64,000 nucleotides of DNA from Lutibacter profundi (GTDB taxonomy: Bacteria > Bacteroidota > Bacteroidia > Flavobacteriales > Flavobacteriaceae), in contig NZ_CP013355.1 in assembly GCF_001543325.1 (NCBI RefSeq), positions 620,001 through 684,000 of the forward strand, read 5' to 3'. The notes under the pieces are model-generated. The model was given only the letters and a program-made list of their open reading frames with translations, had not been told where the DNA came from and ran no database searches. Made by a program: the position numbers and the translations under genes. Of this stretch, positions 38,245 to 46,973 are shown one piece after another (within the stretch, counting starts at the first letter, position 1; each line of letters starts with the position of its first letter).

Positions 38245-38672
38245 TGACAACAATATTATCTATTAGCTTATTAGCCATTTTTACGTTACTAGGATTTATA
38301 CATTTTTATTGGCTTTTTGGTGGGAAATGGGGCATTGAACAAGCTTTACCTACAAAAGAAATTGGAAAAAAAGTAATTGAACCACCAAAGATTGCTACTG
38401 CAATTGTTGGTATTGGTTTAATTTCATTTGGTTTATTTTATTTGATAAAAACAGGTTTAATTAATTTTCAAGTTCCGAATTGGATAATTACCTATGGTAG
38501 TTGGATAATACCAAGTATTTTCATTATTAGGGCAATAGGAGATTTTAAATATGTTGGTTTTTTCAAGAAAATAAAGAATACTGAATTTGCAAAAGCTGAT
38601 TCAAAATGGTTTGCACCTTTATGTTTGACAATTGGAATATTTGGAATACTGATACAACTTATGAATAAATAA
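38241..38672 (+). CDS. DUF3995 membrane protein
   Basis: A 143-residue protein with four predicted membrane helices: ILSISLLAIFTLLGFIHFYW, IATAIVGIGLISFGLFYLI, WIITYGSWIIPSIFIIRAIG and FAPLCLTIGIFGILIQL-like ends. HFYWLFGGKWG and RAIGDFKYVGFF are DUF3995 hallmarks. DUF3995 proteins have no known activity and are often coupled to oxidoreductase or acetyltransferase genes. Translationally coupled to the monooxygenase. Confidence 0.85.
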   Translation: MMTTILSISLLAIFTLLGFIHFYWLFGGKWGIEQALPTKEIGKKVIEPPKIATAIVGIGLISFGLFYLIKTGLINFQVPNWIITYGSWIIPSIFIIRAIGDFKYVGFFKKIKNTEFAKADSKWFAPLCLTIGIFGILIQLMNK

Positions 38673-38676
38673 CTGG

Positions 38677-38807
38677 TGGTAACAATGTATATAAAAAATA
38701 GGCTAAATAGCAATAAAATCAAGGGTTTGGGTTCGTATCAAACTTTGTGCTTAACCGAAAGTTTAGTGCTTCGAAATCGCCTACTTTTCATATACTAAGC
38801 GTTGGCA
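38677..38807 (+). repeat. attC-like site 33
   Basis: Left core TGGTAAC (10-nt match to GTTACCACCA), right core GTTGGCA. Arms GTATATAAAAAATAGGC and GCCTACTTTTCATATAC. 131 bp. Confidence 0.86.
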
Positions 38808-38824
38808 ACAAGCAAAAAAACGAA

Positions 38825-39379
38825 GTGAGAAACATTGAACATTTACTAAAAGAATTAATTCCACCATCTGATTATCAACATCGGAATGGATTTAGTAATG
38901 AGCATATTGTTTTAAGTTTGAGTGAAAATGAAAAAACTGAAGTCGAGCGGAATTTAATCGAAATGCTCGAAAAAAAGGAAGATGATTTAATCGGAGAAAC
39001 ATTAACGATAATGAAATCGACTGACTCTTTGCCGACCTTGAGAAAAAGATTGGATTTATCCCAAAGTCCAACTATGAAAATTATTTGGGCGAGTTACATA
39101 AACGAAATAAAAAGCGGAGATGGAGAAATGAAAAAAATCGCTTTGAATGAATTCTACAAAGTATCGGAAAAATATTCTCAAATCGGAATTTTTCATCATT
39201 TGGCTAAATTCTGCGATTCTCGAATAAATGATGAAATTCGGAATTATATAAATGACAAAGATTATTTAACTGCATATAATGCGAGAACATCTTTAGGTAT
39301 TGACACAACGGAAATTATAAACCGAGAACAAATAAAAAATGGAATCGGAACAAAAAAATGGTGGGAAATATGGAAATAA
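38825..39379 (+). CDS. Helical soluble protein of unknown function
   Basis: A 184-residue protein starting, in my reading, at the GTG at 38825; an upstream in-frame GTG at 38747 would lie inside the attC. It is all helical with EHIVLSLSENEKTEVERNLI, then ALNEFYKVSEKYSQIGIFHH and YLTAYNARTSLGI, which suggests HEAT-like repeats as in some immunity proteins. The cassette start lacks the usual AT at nucleotides 11-12 (GTTGGCAACAAGC), though its end TGCCAAC matches. No family assigned. Confidence 0.55.
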   Translation: MRNIEHLLKELIPPSDYQHRNGFSNEHIVLSLSENEKTEVERNLIEMLEKKEDDLIGETLTIMKSTDSLPTLRKRLDLSQSPTMKIIWASYINEIKSGDGEMKKIALNEFYKVSEKYSQIGIFHHLAKFCDSRINDEIRNYINDKDYLTAYNARTSLGIDTTEIINREQIKNGIGTKKWWEIWK

Positions 39380-39386
39380 AGCCAGT

Positions 39387-39579
39387 TGCCAACACCGTAT
39401 AAAATTAATGCTTAAGGTCGGTGTTTAACCTAAATTTTGGCATATTTACAAAGTCCGCAAAATTTTTCAAATTTTGCATTCAGCGGAAAAATAGATAAAA
39501 TTTAAAAAATTTCGCTAAGTGCTAAACTCGAAAATTATTGTATTTTTAACCAGCACTAATCTTATACCAAACGTTGCAA
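39387..39579 (+). repeat. attC-like site 34 (long form)
   Basis: Left core TGCCAAC, right core GTTGCAA. 193 bp, about 60 more than most, because the apical part holds an extra hairpin (GCAAAATTTTTCAAATTTTGC region near 39461-39481). Arms GTATAAAATTAATGC and GCACTAATCTTATAC keep the ruler. Confidence 0.82.
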
Positions 39580-39635
39580 GTAATAGCTCGGATGAATCCA
39601 AGAATTACAACAAAAAAGAAAAAGATTAGATCAAA

Positions 39636-39839
39636 ATGACAAATAAAGATTTTTTTAAAAGAGAACATTGGAGTTTGAAAATTTTATATATTCTCGGAAT
39701 AATTGCATTCATAATTCATTTATCTGATATGGGATTGGGAAATAAAGATTATAAAATATTACCAGTGATAGCTTACAGTTCAATGACAATTTTTTTCTTC
39801 AGATTAGCTTTGGCACAAAGAAGAGAAAAATCAAAATAA
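39636..39839 (+). CDS. Small membrane protein
   Basis: A 67-residue protein with two membrane helices, ILYILGIIAFIIHLSDMG and ILPVIAYSSMTIFFFRLAL, and a basic C-terminus (AQRREKSK). Function unknown. The ATG follows an A-rich stretch. It is the only likely gene of a 530-bp cassette; the remaining 260 bases to the next attC are described separately. Confidence 0.55.
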   Translation: MTNKDFFKREHWSLKILYILGIIAFIIHLSDMGLGNKDYKILPVIAYSSMTIFFFRLALAQRREKSK

Positions 39840-40103
39840 TTTAATGACACATTAAATTAAAATGATAAATTTGAGTTCACTTCTACTCTACCGATTTTGA
39901 GAGTTGAAATGCAAAAAACTCAATGAAACGGAGAAATTTAAAATTAGAACGTATTTGAGCATTGAAACGGAGAAAAATTGCAGAACGTAAAAACAAGAAA
40001 AAAGATAAATTAAAACAAAAAAAACGATTTAAATAAGATTTATAAGAATGACAAATCTCGGAAAGTACTAAATTCAATTATCAGCATAGCGTGTCGCTAA
40101 AAC
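39840..40103 (+). other. Non-coding tail with degenerate repeats
   Basis: No gene. It contains TTGAGAGTTGAAATGC, AATGAAACGGAGAAA and TTGAGCATTGAAACGG, the same degenerate unit seen in the non-coding cassettes, here attached to a coding cassette. Confidence 0.6.
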
Positions 40104-40237
40104 TTGCAACAACTCATAAAATTTATGCTTAAATTTGGATTTAGTACGAAATGACAAACATTTTAACAAACCGATTTGCTACAACCGAAAAATCTAACGA
40201 TTTTTATGTCGCACAAATCTTATAAAAGCCGTTGTAA
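40104..40237 (+). repeat. attC-like site 35
   Basis: Left core TTGCAAC, right core GTTGTAA, class-1 arms, 134 bp. Confidence 0.85.
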
Positions 40238-40245
40238 AATATTAG

Positions 40246-40479
40246 ATGAATAAAAAAGTAATCATAGGAAAATGGATTTTTAAAGAGAATAAAATGATTG
40301 CTGATTCAAATTGTGGAATTATAGAATCAATGATTAAAAATGAGTTTGTTAAACTTAAATCAAGTGAAGATGGTTGGACAACTAGATATAAAAGAAACGA
40401 TGGTGAAATTTGGGAATTGAGTTATCCCGAGAATCATTTACAAGGAGGTGGTCCACCAAAACTTATTCAAATCAAATAA
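40246..40479 (+). CDS. Imm27-family immunity protein
   Basis: A 77-residue protein. IIGKWIFKENKMIADSNCGI, then DGWTTRYKRNDGEIWELSYP and the C-terminal GGGPPKLIQI match the Imm27 family, whose hallmark is the GGGPPxL ending. Imm27 proteins neutralise secreted toxins of competing bacteria. No matching toxin is in the cassette, so this is an orphan immunity gene. Its ATG lies 16 bases after the attC GTT. Confidence 0.8.
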   Translation: MNKKVIIGKWIFKENKMIADSNCGIIESMIKNEFVKLKSSEDGWTTRYKRNDGEIWELSYPENHLQGGGPPKLIQIK

Positions 40480-40496
40480 AAATATTGCTAGAAAAG

Positions 40497-40900
40497 ATGA
40501 AACTCGAATCAAAATGCAAAAATTGTGGAAAATATATTGAGTTCACTGAAAATGTTTCTGACCGAGCAGAATTGAGTCTTGAAAAAGGAGAAAATATAGA
40601 ATTATTCTGTAAAAAATGTTCAACTAAAAGTTGTCATCATCCGAATGATATAAATGCAAAGAAAAATAGAGTTATCTCGATAATTGGATTTTTAATTTTC
40701 GTAATTGGAACAATTCTGATTTATCATTTTATTGGAGAATTTTACTTGGAACATAAAGAACAATTTGAAGTAAAAAGAACTTTTCTAGTTTTGGAAAATT
40801 ACTCGGAGCATTTGCAATTCCATTTATAATTTTTCAATTAATAGAAAACATACAAATGAGAAAAGTTAGACGATTTAATTCGTACAAGATTAAAGATTAG
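40497..40900 (+). pseudogene. Zinc-ribbon membrane protein with C-terminal frameshift
   Basis: From the ATG at 40497 the frame encodes CKNCGKYIEFTE and CKKCSTKSCHHP (two zinc knuckles), then a membrane helix VISIIGFLIFVIGTILIYH. It stops at 40829, but from about 40793 another frame reads GKLLGAFAIPFIIFQLIENI and a basic tail to a stop at 40900, a convincing second helix. One base gained or lost near 40790 broke the gene, or the two frames are joined by slippage. Co-oriented with the Imm27 gene in the same cassette. Confidence 0.6.
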
Positions 40901-40914
40901 AATTAAAAAACATT

Positions 40915-41046
40915 TTACAACACCTCATAAAATTTATGCTTACATTTAAACTAAATAACAAACCGACAAACATTCAACTAACGATTTGCTACAACCGAAA
41001 AATCTCCGATTTCTCAGTCGCACAAATCTTATAAAAGCCGTTGCCA
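40915..41046 (+). repeat. attC-like site 36
   Basis: Left core TTACAAC (10-nt match to GTTGTAAAAT), right core GTTGCCA, class-1 arms, 132 bp. Confidence 0.86.
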
Positions 41047-41071
41047 CACATTTAAGAAAAAACCATCGTAA

Positions 41072-41710
41072 ATGATTGAAAAATACCGAAATCGATTAAA
41101 AGAAATTATTAAAATGTCATTTCGGACATTGGAAATGAAACTAGCGAATGGTGGAATAATCTCAAAGAACGAGGCTTCTTTTCAACTTGAATTAGGTTAC
41201 ATACTCAAAGTTTTTGGTCAACTTTACGAATTTCATCCCAACGAGAAATTCAATCTCGAAATGGAAAATTATGTTAAGCTAAAAACGAATAGCATCAAAA
41301 GCAAAAGTAAAAATGCAAGAGTAGATATTCTTATGAATTTCGGAACGGAACACGAATTTGCAACAGGCGCAATCGAATTAAAGTTCTTTAAAAAGAAAAA
41401 TCACAGAGAGCCAAACAACAGATATGACATTTTTAAAGATATATCAAATTTGGAGCAGTACAAAGAAAATGGAATTGACTTAAATTACCTTTTCCTTTCA
41501 ACTGACCACAGCCATTATGTAAATCAATCGAGTTATTCAGCCGACACAAAGGATTTTGATATACGGAAAGGTTCAAGGTATATGTCAGGGCAGATTTTGG
41601 AATATAGGACAGTAAAACCTTATGGACCACCAATAATTTTGAAAGGAAATTATGAATTTGATTGGAGCGAACCGACTGATAATATTTATTTTACAAAAAT
41701 TGAGATTTAA
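41072..41710 (+). CDS. PD-(D/E)xK nuclease-like protein
   Basis: A 212-residue protein. EASFQLELGYILKVFG (about 30-45), NARVDILMNFG (about 88) and FATGAIELKFFKKK (about 102-115) reproduce the E...D...E-x-K order of restriction-endonuclease-like folds. No methylase accompanies it. The next gene, three bases downstream, encodes a membrane-anchored coiled-coil protein, so the pair may act together as a nuclease with a membrane partner. An antiphage role is inferred from family and context only. Confidence 0.68.
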   Translation: MIEKYRNRLKEIIKMSFRTLEMKLANGGIISKNEASFQLELGYILKVFGQLYEFHPNEKFNLEMENYVKLKTNSIKSKSKNARVDILMNFGTEHEFATGAIELKFFKKKNHREPNNRYDIFKDISNLEQYKENGIDLNYLFLSTDHSHYVNQSSYSADTKDFDIRKGSRYMSGQILEYRTVKPYGPPIILKGNYEFDWSEPTDNIYFTKIEI

Positions 41711-41713
41711 CTT

Positions 41714-42364
41714 ATGGACGAACTTATAAAACAAGCTCTAAATGAATATTTTTCAGATTATAAAAAGTATCATTTAATAATTCTCATCTCTTTTGTAATT
41801 ATAATTGCATTAATACAAATTATCCAATCAGTTTGGGTTTCGAATAAAATTGAAAGGTTCAAAACTGACTTGAAAAAGTCAGAGATTAAATTCTCACGAT
41901 ACAATGAACTTCAAATCAATTCATTGAGAGAGATTTACCATAAACTTGTAGCTTTTCAACTTGCCAACAATCTGATTTTTAAGTCCAAACCTAAAAGTGT
42001 CGGACATTCGAAGTATAAAAATAGAATTAACGAGTGGATTAAAAGTTATATTGAATGCGCAAACGAATTTGCTCGTGAAAAAATACTGCTGACGGACGAA
42101 TTAAAATCTTTATTTACAAGAACTCTAAAAGATTTCGAAGAAGTCAAGGATATCTTAATGACGGAAAAGGAAAATCTCGATTATTGGGAAATGGTTAACG
42201 CTGGAAACTGGAACGCTATGTATGACTTTGAGGACAATGAACTTGATACAATTTCAAGTCAAATCGAGAAGTTAAAAGATAAGTCATCGATTAAAAATTC
42301 AGAAAAGCATATTCGTGAATTAAGAAATAAAATAGAAATAGAATTTACAAGAATGGCGGACTAA
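41714..42364 (+). CDS. Membrane-anchored coiled-coil protein
   Basis: A 216-residue protein with one N-terminal membrane helix (HLIILISFVIIIALIQIIQ, about 20-40) followed by long helices (VWVSNKIERFKTDLKKSEI, then LFTRTLKDFEEVKDILMTEK and a C-terminal KHIRELRNKIEIEF). No enzymatic motif. Paired with the nuclease-like gene in one cassette; a sensor or anchor role is possible. Confidence 0.65.
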   Translation: MDELIKQALNEYFSDYKKYHLIILISFVIIIALIQIIQSVWVSNKIERFKTDLKKSEIKFSRYNELQINSLREIYHKLVAFQLANNLIFKSKPKSVGHSKYKNRINEWIKSYIECANEFAREKILLTDELKSLFTRTLKDFEEVKDILMTEKENLDYWEMVNAGNWNAMYDFEDNELDTISSQIEKLKDKSSIKNSEKHIRELRNKIEIEFTRMAD

Positions 42365-42371
42365 AAACGTG

Positions 42372-42501
42372 TGGCAACAAAGTATATAATTTATTGCTAT
42401 TTCTAGCCTACTTACGAAAATCCTCGCGGATTTTCTATTCGGTTTTTATTTGCTAAATTAGGTGCTTAACCACGCAACAAACCATATACCAAACGTTGCC
42501 A
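42372..42501 (+). repeat. attC-like site 37
   Basis: Left core TGGCAAC (10-nt match to GTTGCCACAC), right core GTTGCCA. Outer arm GTATATAATTTATTGC with GCAACAAACCATATAC; apical hairpin GAAAATCC-TCGC-GGATTTTC. 130 bp. Confidence 0.85.
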
Positions 42502-42508
42502 TTCATTG

Positions 42509-43820
42509 GGTATGATAAAGGGACATCGTTTACAAAGTTAAAGAGACATAGTTTACACTTTTTAGGTTGTAATTTGAGAAATAAAATCAAATTATTATGC
42601 CTTGGAAAGAAACAACAACTATGGAACAAAAAATTGAATTTATTTGTGAATGGAGAACTGGAAAATATACCATCACAGAATTATGTAAAAACTTTGAAAT
42701 CTCAAGACCCACCGCCTATAAGTTAATAAATAGGTTTGAAAAACAAGGTTTTGAAGGCTTAAAAGAGCAATCAAGAACTCCAAAGGAACATCCAAATGCG
42801 ACAAAGGAAAATATTGTTGATGGGATACTTAAATTAAAGAAAAAACACCCACGCTGGGGAGCTAAAAAAATCAATAAACTATTGTTTAACGATTTTACAG
42901 AAAATGAGATCCCCTCGGTGGTTACTGTTCACAACATACTCAAAAGACACGGTTTAGTATGCCCTCAAAAAAGGTTAAGAAGAGTCAAACCTGTATATCC
43001 TATTTTTGATCCAAAAGTGTGTAATGAAGTATGGAGTGCAGATTACAAAGGAAAGTTTTTAATGGGTAATAAAGTGTATTGTCACCCACTGACCATTGCT
43101 GATTCCAAAAGTAGATTTTTATTCACAGCTAAAGGACATTATAAAGAAACTTTAAAGTACGCAAAGGCTGAATTTACAAAGGTTTTTAGGAAATATGGAA
43201 TCCCTAAACAACTCCACACAGACAACGGAAGTCCCTTTGGGTCTGTTCGTGCTATTCAACGATTTACACAACTCTCCTATTGGTTTATTGAACTTGGAAT
43301 TATACCCGTTTTTTCTGACCCAGCACACCCAGAACAAAACGGAAGACACGAACGTATGCATCGCGATTTAAAAGCGGCTTGTGCCAAACCTTCAGCCTAT
43401 GACTTAAAAGCACAACAAAGACGTTTAAATCACTTTGTAAAAGAATATAATCACATAAGACCTCACGAAGCCTTAGGGATGGAAACACCTGCTTCAATGC
43501 ATAACTTTTCCACCAGACCTTTTCCTGAAAAAATACCTAACTTTGACTATAATTCAAATCTCAAAATTTTAAAAGTAACTCAAAATGGAGCAATCAGATG
43601 GAAGTCGTATTATTGGGTATATTTAACAGCAGCTTTAAAAGGAAAATACGTAGGTATTGAAGATTTAGGTAATGGAATTTGGAAAGTCTTTTATAGAGAC
43701 GTATTTTTAGGTTTCTTTAATGAAACACAATTAAGAAATAAAGAAAAGTCAATAAGGTTAGAAACTAATTTAGTGTAAAGTCTAATCTTTAACTTGTGTA
43801 AACTATGTATCTTAACGAAC
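42509..43820 (+). mobile_element. IS481-family element, copy IS5
   Basis: 1312 bp, flanked by ATTG (42505-42508, 43821-43824) beginning at nucleotide 11 from the attC G. Right end CTATGTATC. Confidence 0.95.
42597..43778 (+). CDS. IS481-family transposase (IS5)
   Basis: Intact, 393 residues, protein identical to IS1 (Ile 236). Confidence 0.95.
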   Translation: MPWKETTTMEQKIEFICEWRTGKYTITELCKNFEISRPTAYKLINRFEKQGFEGLKEQSRTPKEHPNATKENIVDGILKLKKKHPRWGAKKINKLLFNDFTENEIPSVVTVHNILKRHGLVCPQKRLRRVKPVYPIFDPKVCNEVWSADYKGKFLMGNKVYCHPLTIADSKSRFLFTAKGHYKETLKYAKAEFTKVFRKYGIPKQLHTDNGSPFGSVRAIQRFTQLSYWFIELGIIPVFSDPAHPEQNGRHERMHRDLKAACAKPSAYDLKAQQRRLNHFVKEYNHIRPHEALGMETPASMHNFSTRPFPEKIPNFDYNSNLKILKVTQNGAIRWKSYYWVYLTAALKGKYVGIEDLGNGIWKVFYRDVFLGFFNETQLRNKEKSIRLETNLV

Positions 43821-43855
43821 ATTGCGGAAGGAACTTAAAACAACATTTAAAGAAT

Positions 43856-44020
43856 ATGAAAAAACGAACATTTGATATAATTTTTATAATTATTTCGACC
43901 ATAATTCTAATAGCACTATCTGAATATGGACTGTTAGAAAAGTATATGGCATTTTCATTAATACCAATTTTGATTGCTTATCAACTTGGACAATATTCTG
44001 AACGAAAATTTAAAAAATAA
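43856..44020 (+). CDS. Small membrane protein
   Basis: A 54-residue protein from the ATG at 43856, with two membrane segments (FDIIFIIISTIILIALSEYG and YMAFSLIPILIAYQLG) and a basic tail ERKFKK. It starts 31 bases right of the IS5 target duplication. Unknown function; a type I-like toxin or small envelope protein are options. Confidence 0.5.
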   Translation: MKKRTFDIIFIIISTIILIALSEYGLLEKYMAFSLIPILIAYQLGQYSERKFKK

Positions 44021-44223
44021 AGCCATAACCAAAAACAGGAGCAATTATGACTAAAATTAACAGCGGAATTTTTCTCACTCAAACGGAATAGATCAACTTT
44101 ATGAAAACTGAAATAAACGCAGAAAAGGAAATTACAAAATTTATAACTCAAATCCTGAATGGAAAGCACATCGGAATTTGAGCAATATTGAGGAAATAAA
44201 ACTGAACGAAAAAAAACAAGAAT

Positions 44224-44421
44224 ATGAAAAATATTTTTATTTATTATTTGACAATTATAGCACCAATTGGAATAATTGTATGGCTGAATAAAACTGACTC
44301 GTTAAACTCGACACAATTTGTTGGACTATTATTTTTCTATCTTTTAATATTCAGAACTTACGTTGACGGAAAAAGACTTTACGACAAAAATATAATTCCA
44401 AAAAAAATATTTGGAAAATGA
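44224..44421 (+). CDS. Small membrane protein
   Basis: A 65-residue protein: IFIYYLTIIAPIGIIVWL and FVGLLFFYLLIFRTY are membrane helices, the C-terminus is basic (IIPKKIFGK). In another frame over 44143-44303 there is a run beginning NPEWKAHRNLSNIEEIKLN and continuing as charged helix, which may be the remnant of a different gene. The stretch 44021-44223 holds only a 26-codon frame at 44101. Confidence 0.5.
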   Translation: MKNIFIYYLTIIAPIGIIVWLNKTDSLNSTQFVGLLFFYLLIFRTYVDGKRLYDKNIIPKKIFGK

Positions 44422-44514
44422 TAGTTCCAGGAAAACACTTTAAATTTTTTAAGGAATTATATCTGAAATAAATGATTCGTAAACGGAAAACAGCAGCGGA
44501 ATAAAACAACGAAA

Positions 44515-44644
44515 TGGCAACAACGTGTATAATTAATGGCTAGTTCTCGTTTACTTACGAAAATCCTCGCGGATTTTCTATTCGGTTTTTATTTGCTAAA
44601 TTAGGTGCTTAAACACGCCACTAATCATACACAAAACGTTGGCA
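44515..44644 (+). repeat. attC-like site 38
   Basis: Left core TGGCAAC matches GTTGCCA at 42495, so IS5 is a simple insertion. Right core GTTGGCA. Arms GTGTATAATTAATGGC and GCCACTAATCATACAC; apical hairpin GAAAATCC-TCGC-GGATTTTC. 130 bp. Confidence 0.86.
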
Positions 44645-44660
44645 TTAATACTGAACGAAT

Positions 44661-44691
44661 TTTGATAACTGAAATAAAAGTAATAACTTTG
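44661..44691 (+). promoter_or_regulatory. Cassette-borne promoter TTTG-N19-TAACTTTG
   Basis: TTTG at 44661-44664 and TAACTTTG at 44684-44691 with 19 bp between them fit the Bacteroidota -33/-7 consensus. It drives the MazEF-like operon. Confidence 0.7.
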
Positions 44692-44715
44692 TAGCCACAC
44701 AGAAAAAAGAAAATT

Positions 44716-44961
44716 ATGGAAATTTCTATTATTAAAATCGGAAATTCAAGAGGACTGCGTTTAAGTAAGACTATTTTGGAAAAATACAACATCAAAGAAA
44801 AAGTTGAGTTGATTCTTGAAAAAGGGCAAATTATTTTAAGACCAATTGAAAAACCAAGAAAAAATTGGGAAAATGAATTCAAAAAAATGAGATTAAATCA
44901 GGATGACAAATTGTTAATGAACGATGTGTTTGACGATGAAAATCTTGAGGAATGGAATTAA
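44716..44961 (+). CDS. mazE: MazE-like AbrB antitoxin
   Basis: An 81-residue protein whose first 45 residues form a SpoVT/AbrB domain (EISIIKIGNSRGLRLSKTIL, KVELILEKGQIILRP). The acidic C-terminus (DDKLLMNDVFDDENLEEW) would occupy the toxin's RNA site, as in MazE. It overlaps the toxin gene by ten bases. Preceded by its own promoter. Confidence 0.9.
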   Translation: MEISIIKIGNSRGLRLSKTILEKYNIKEKVELILEKGQIILRPIEKPRKNWENEFKKMRLNQDDKLLMNDVFDDENLEEWN

Positions 44962-45275
44962 AACAGTATTCTATAATTTTGGTCAATCTTGATCCAACTA
45001 TTGGAAGTGAGATAAAAAAGACAAGACCTTGTGTGATTATTTCACCTGACGAAATGAACAAACATCTGAACACGATAATTGTCGCCCCAATGACAACGAA
45101 TATGAGAAAATATCCGACTAGAGTACCTGTAGCTCATAACGGGAAAAAAGGAATGATTACAATTGACCAAATAAGAACTATTGACAAAACGAGAATTATC
45201 AAAATATTTGACAAATTATCAAGTTCGGAAATAATAAAATGTAAAGAAATAATCAAAGAAACGTTTGTTGATTAA
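44952..45275 (+). CDS. mazF: MazF/PemK endoribonuclease toxin
   Basis: A 107-residue protein with the PemK/MazF pattern: YSIILVNLDPTIGSEIKKTR, PCVIISPDEMN, NTIIVAPMTTN, TRVPV, then GMITIDQIRTIDKTRIIK. The Arg/Thr and QIRTID residues belong to the RNase active site. MazF toxins cut mRNA at short specific sequences. It forms an operon with the upstream AbrB antitoxin and the cassette ends 10 bases after the stop. Confidence 0.93.
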   Translation: MELKQYSIILVNLDPTIGSEIKKTRPCVIISPDEMNKHLNTIIVAPMTTNMRKYPTRVPVAHNGKKGMITIDQIRTIDKTRIIKIFDKLSSSEIIKCKEIIKETFVD

Positions 45276-45285
45276 AAGTACTAAA

Positions 45286-45421
45286 TGCCAACAACTCATA
45301 AAATTTATGCTTACATTTAAACTAAATAACGAAACGACAAACATTTTAACAAACCGATTTGCTACAACCAAAAAATCTAACGATTTTTATGTCGCACAAA
45401 TCTTATAAAAACTCGTTGTAA
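45286..45421 (+). repeat. attC-like site 39
   Basis: Left core TGCCAAC, right core GTTGTAA, class-1 arms, 136 bp. One base differs in the conserved apical CAACCGAAAAATC (here CAACCAAAAAATC). Confidence 0.85.
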
Positions 45422-45442
45422 AACATTTCGACAGAATATTAT

Positions 45443-45916
45443 ATGAAAACAATAGCATTTTTACTTTTGAGTTTATTTTACTTAAACTGTCTTGTTGCCC
45501 AAGAAAAAGGCATTAAGATTTTTAACGAACAAACAGGAAAAGGAATAATAATTAAAGAGAATAAAAGAGTTAAAATTAAGACTTTTGACGGAGTTAAAAT
45601 TTCTGGTAGACTAAAAATATTTGATAATGAAACCATTATCGTAAAGAATGAAACTATCAAATTGAGTCAAATTGAAAAAATTAAAAGGAATCCTTTGATT
45701 ATATCTATAATTACAAATGGAATGCTTTATTATTACGGAGCTGCACTAATTGGTGCAAGTATTGTTATATATGCTTTTACAGGAAATGCTACATCATTTT
45801 TACTTACAATTCCTGCAGCAGCATTTATATACGGAGGAATTAAATCCCCAAATATTCTAAAAGGATATAAAGCGACAAGTAATTGGAAATATAGTATAAT
45901 TAAAATTTCTGAATAA
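45443..45916 (+). CDS. Exported membrane protein of unknown function
   Basis: A 157-residue protein with a signal peptide (IAFLLLSLFYLNCLVAQ), a soluble beta-rich part (VKIKTFDGVKISGRLKIFDN, an SH3/Sm-like barrel pattern), and two membrane helices (LYYYGAALIGASIVIYAF and FLLTIPAAAFIYGG). A similar layout is seen in small Flavobacteriia envelope proteins. Sole gene of its cassette. Confidence 0.62.
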   Translation: MKTIAFLLLSLFYLNCLVAQEKGIKIFNEQTGKGIIIKENKRVKIKTFDGVKISGRLKIFDNETIIVKNETIKLSQIEKIKRNPLIISIITNGMLYYYGAALIGASIVIYAFTGNATSFLLTIPAAAFIYGGIKSPNILKGYKATSNWKYSIIKISE

Positions 45917-45924
45917 AAAACGTT

Positions 45925-46056
45925 TTACAACAACTCATAAAATTTATGCTTAAATTTGAACTAGTACAAAACGACAAACATTTTAACAAACCGATTTGCT
46001 ACAACCGAAAAATCTCCGATTTTTCAATCGCACAAATCTTATAAAAGCCGTTAGCT
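45925..46056 (+). repeat. attC-like site 40
   Basis: Left core TTACAAC (10-nt match to GTTGTAAAAC), right core GTTAGCT, class-1 arms, 132 bp. Confidence 0.86.
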
Positions 46057-46061
46057 GTAAT

Positions 46062-46973
46062 ATGAAAAAAATCGAAGGAGAATTATACAGTCATCATCAA
46101 AAGGATGTATATTTTCCTGAAGGAAGTTTTTTAGAAAAAGGATTTAAAATAAGTAAACGAAAAGAATGGAATAAATTTGGAGGAACAGTTAATAAAGTTC
46201 GAGCTAGTGATGGATATCCTATTCAAAATTTCAGAAACTTAATTGACGAAGTTGCTTTAGTTACATTAAATAATCGAAGTTTCGAAATGTTTTACAGAGG
46301 TCAATCAACAGATTATCTGAACAATCAAGGTAAATATTTTAGTGACCGAAAGAAAAAGTCTAAAATTCATCCTTCTATCTGTAGACCTAATAAAAAGGAA
46401 GATGGAACTTTAAAATATTCTATTAGACAAACTGAAATACAAGAAAGATATAACCGATTATATGGACTAATTGATTTTATCAATCAAAAGAAGAGAGGGA
46501 AGTTTCCTAATGAATATTATATGTCACTTTTTCAACATTACGACATATTACCAACACCATTAATTGATATTACCCAATCTTTGAGAGTTGCCGCTTCTTT
46601 TGCTCTTAAAAAAAATCAAATTGGTTATATATATGTTTTTGGTTTACCTTATCCAAATCAAAGTATATCATATTTCACAGACTTGGGAATTGTTCTCTTG
46701 AAACTTCAAAACATTGTATCAGTTAAAGCTATACGACCAAGATATCAAGAAGGATATTTAGTTGGAAAATTCCCATTTTCAGAATCAAAAACTATTGGAG
46801 ACGATTTATCAAACAGAATGATTGCTAAATTTAAAATTGATAACAGAAGTGAGAATTTTTGGGATAAAGATTTTATGCCAATGCCAGAAAAAATTCTATA
46901 TCCTAAAGATGATGAAATTGAAAAAGAACTTAAAGAATATAAAACTGAATTTGATAAAAAATACTACAGCTAA
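46062..46973 (+). CDS. FRG-domain protein
   Basis: A 303-residue protein from the ATG at 46062. FEMFYRGQSTDY near residue 75 is the F-x-RG motif that names the FRG domain, and LFQHYDILPTPLIDITQSL near 155 is its second block (QH-x-x-x-PT-x-x-D). FRG domains are common in phage-defence loci, but the activity is not established. The ATG is only 12 bases after the attC GTT and the stop codon TAA forms part of the attC left core (AGCTAAC), so the gene fills its cassette completely. No internal promoter is possible upstream of it. Confidence 0.85.
   Translation: MKKIEGELYSHHQKDVYFPEGSFLEKGFKISKRKEWNKFGGTVNKVRASDGYPIQNFRNLIDEVALVTLNNRSFEMFYRGQSTDYLNNQGKYFSDRKKKSKIHPSICRPNKKEDGTLKYSIRQTEIQERYNRLYGLIDFINQKKRGKFPNEYYMSLFQHYDILPTPLIDITQSLRVAASFALKKNQIGYIYVFGLPYPNQSISYFTDLGIVLLKLQNIVSVKAIRPRYQEGYLVGKFPFSESKTIGDDLSNRMIAKFKIDNRSENFWDKDFMPMPEKILYPKDDEIEKELKEYKTEFDKKYYS

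Noticed and set aside
41433..41633. Minus-strand frame over the nuclease-like gene
   Set aside because: Shadow of the + strand gene, without promoter or homology.
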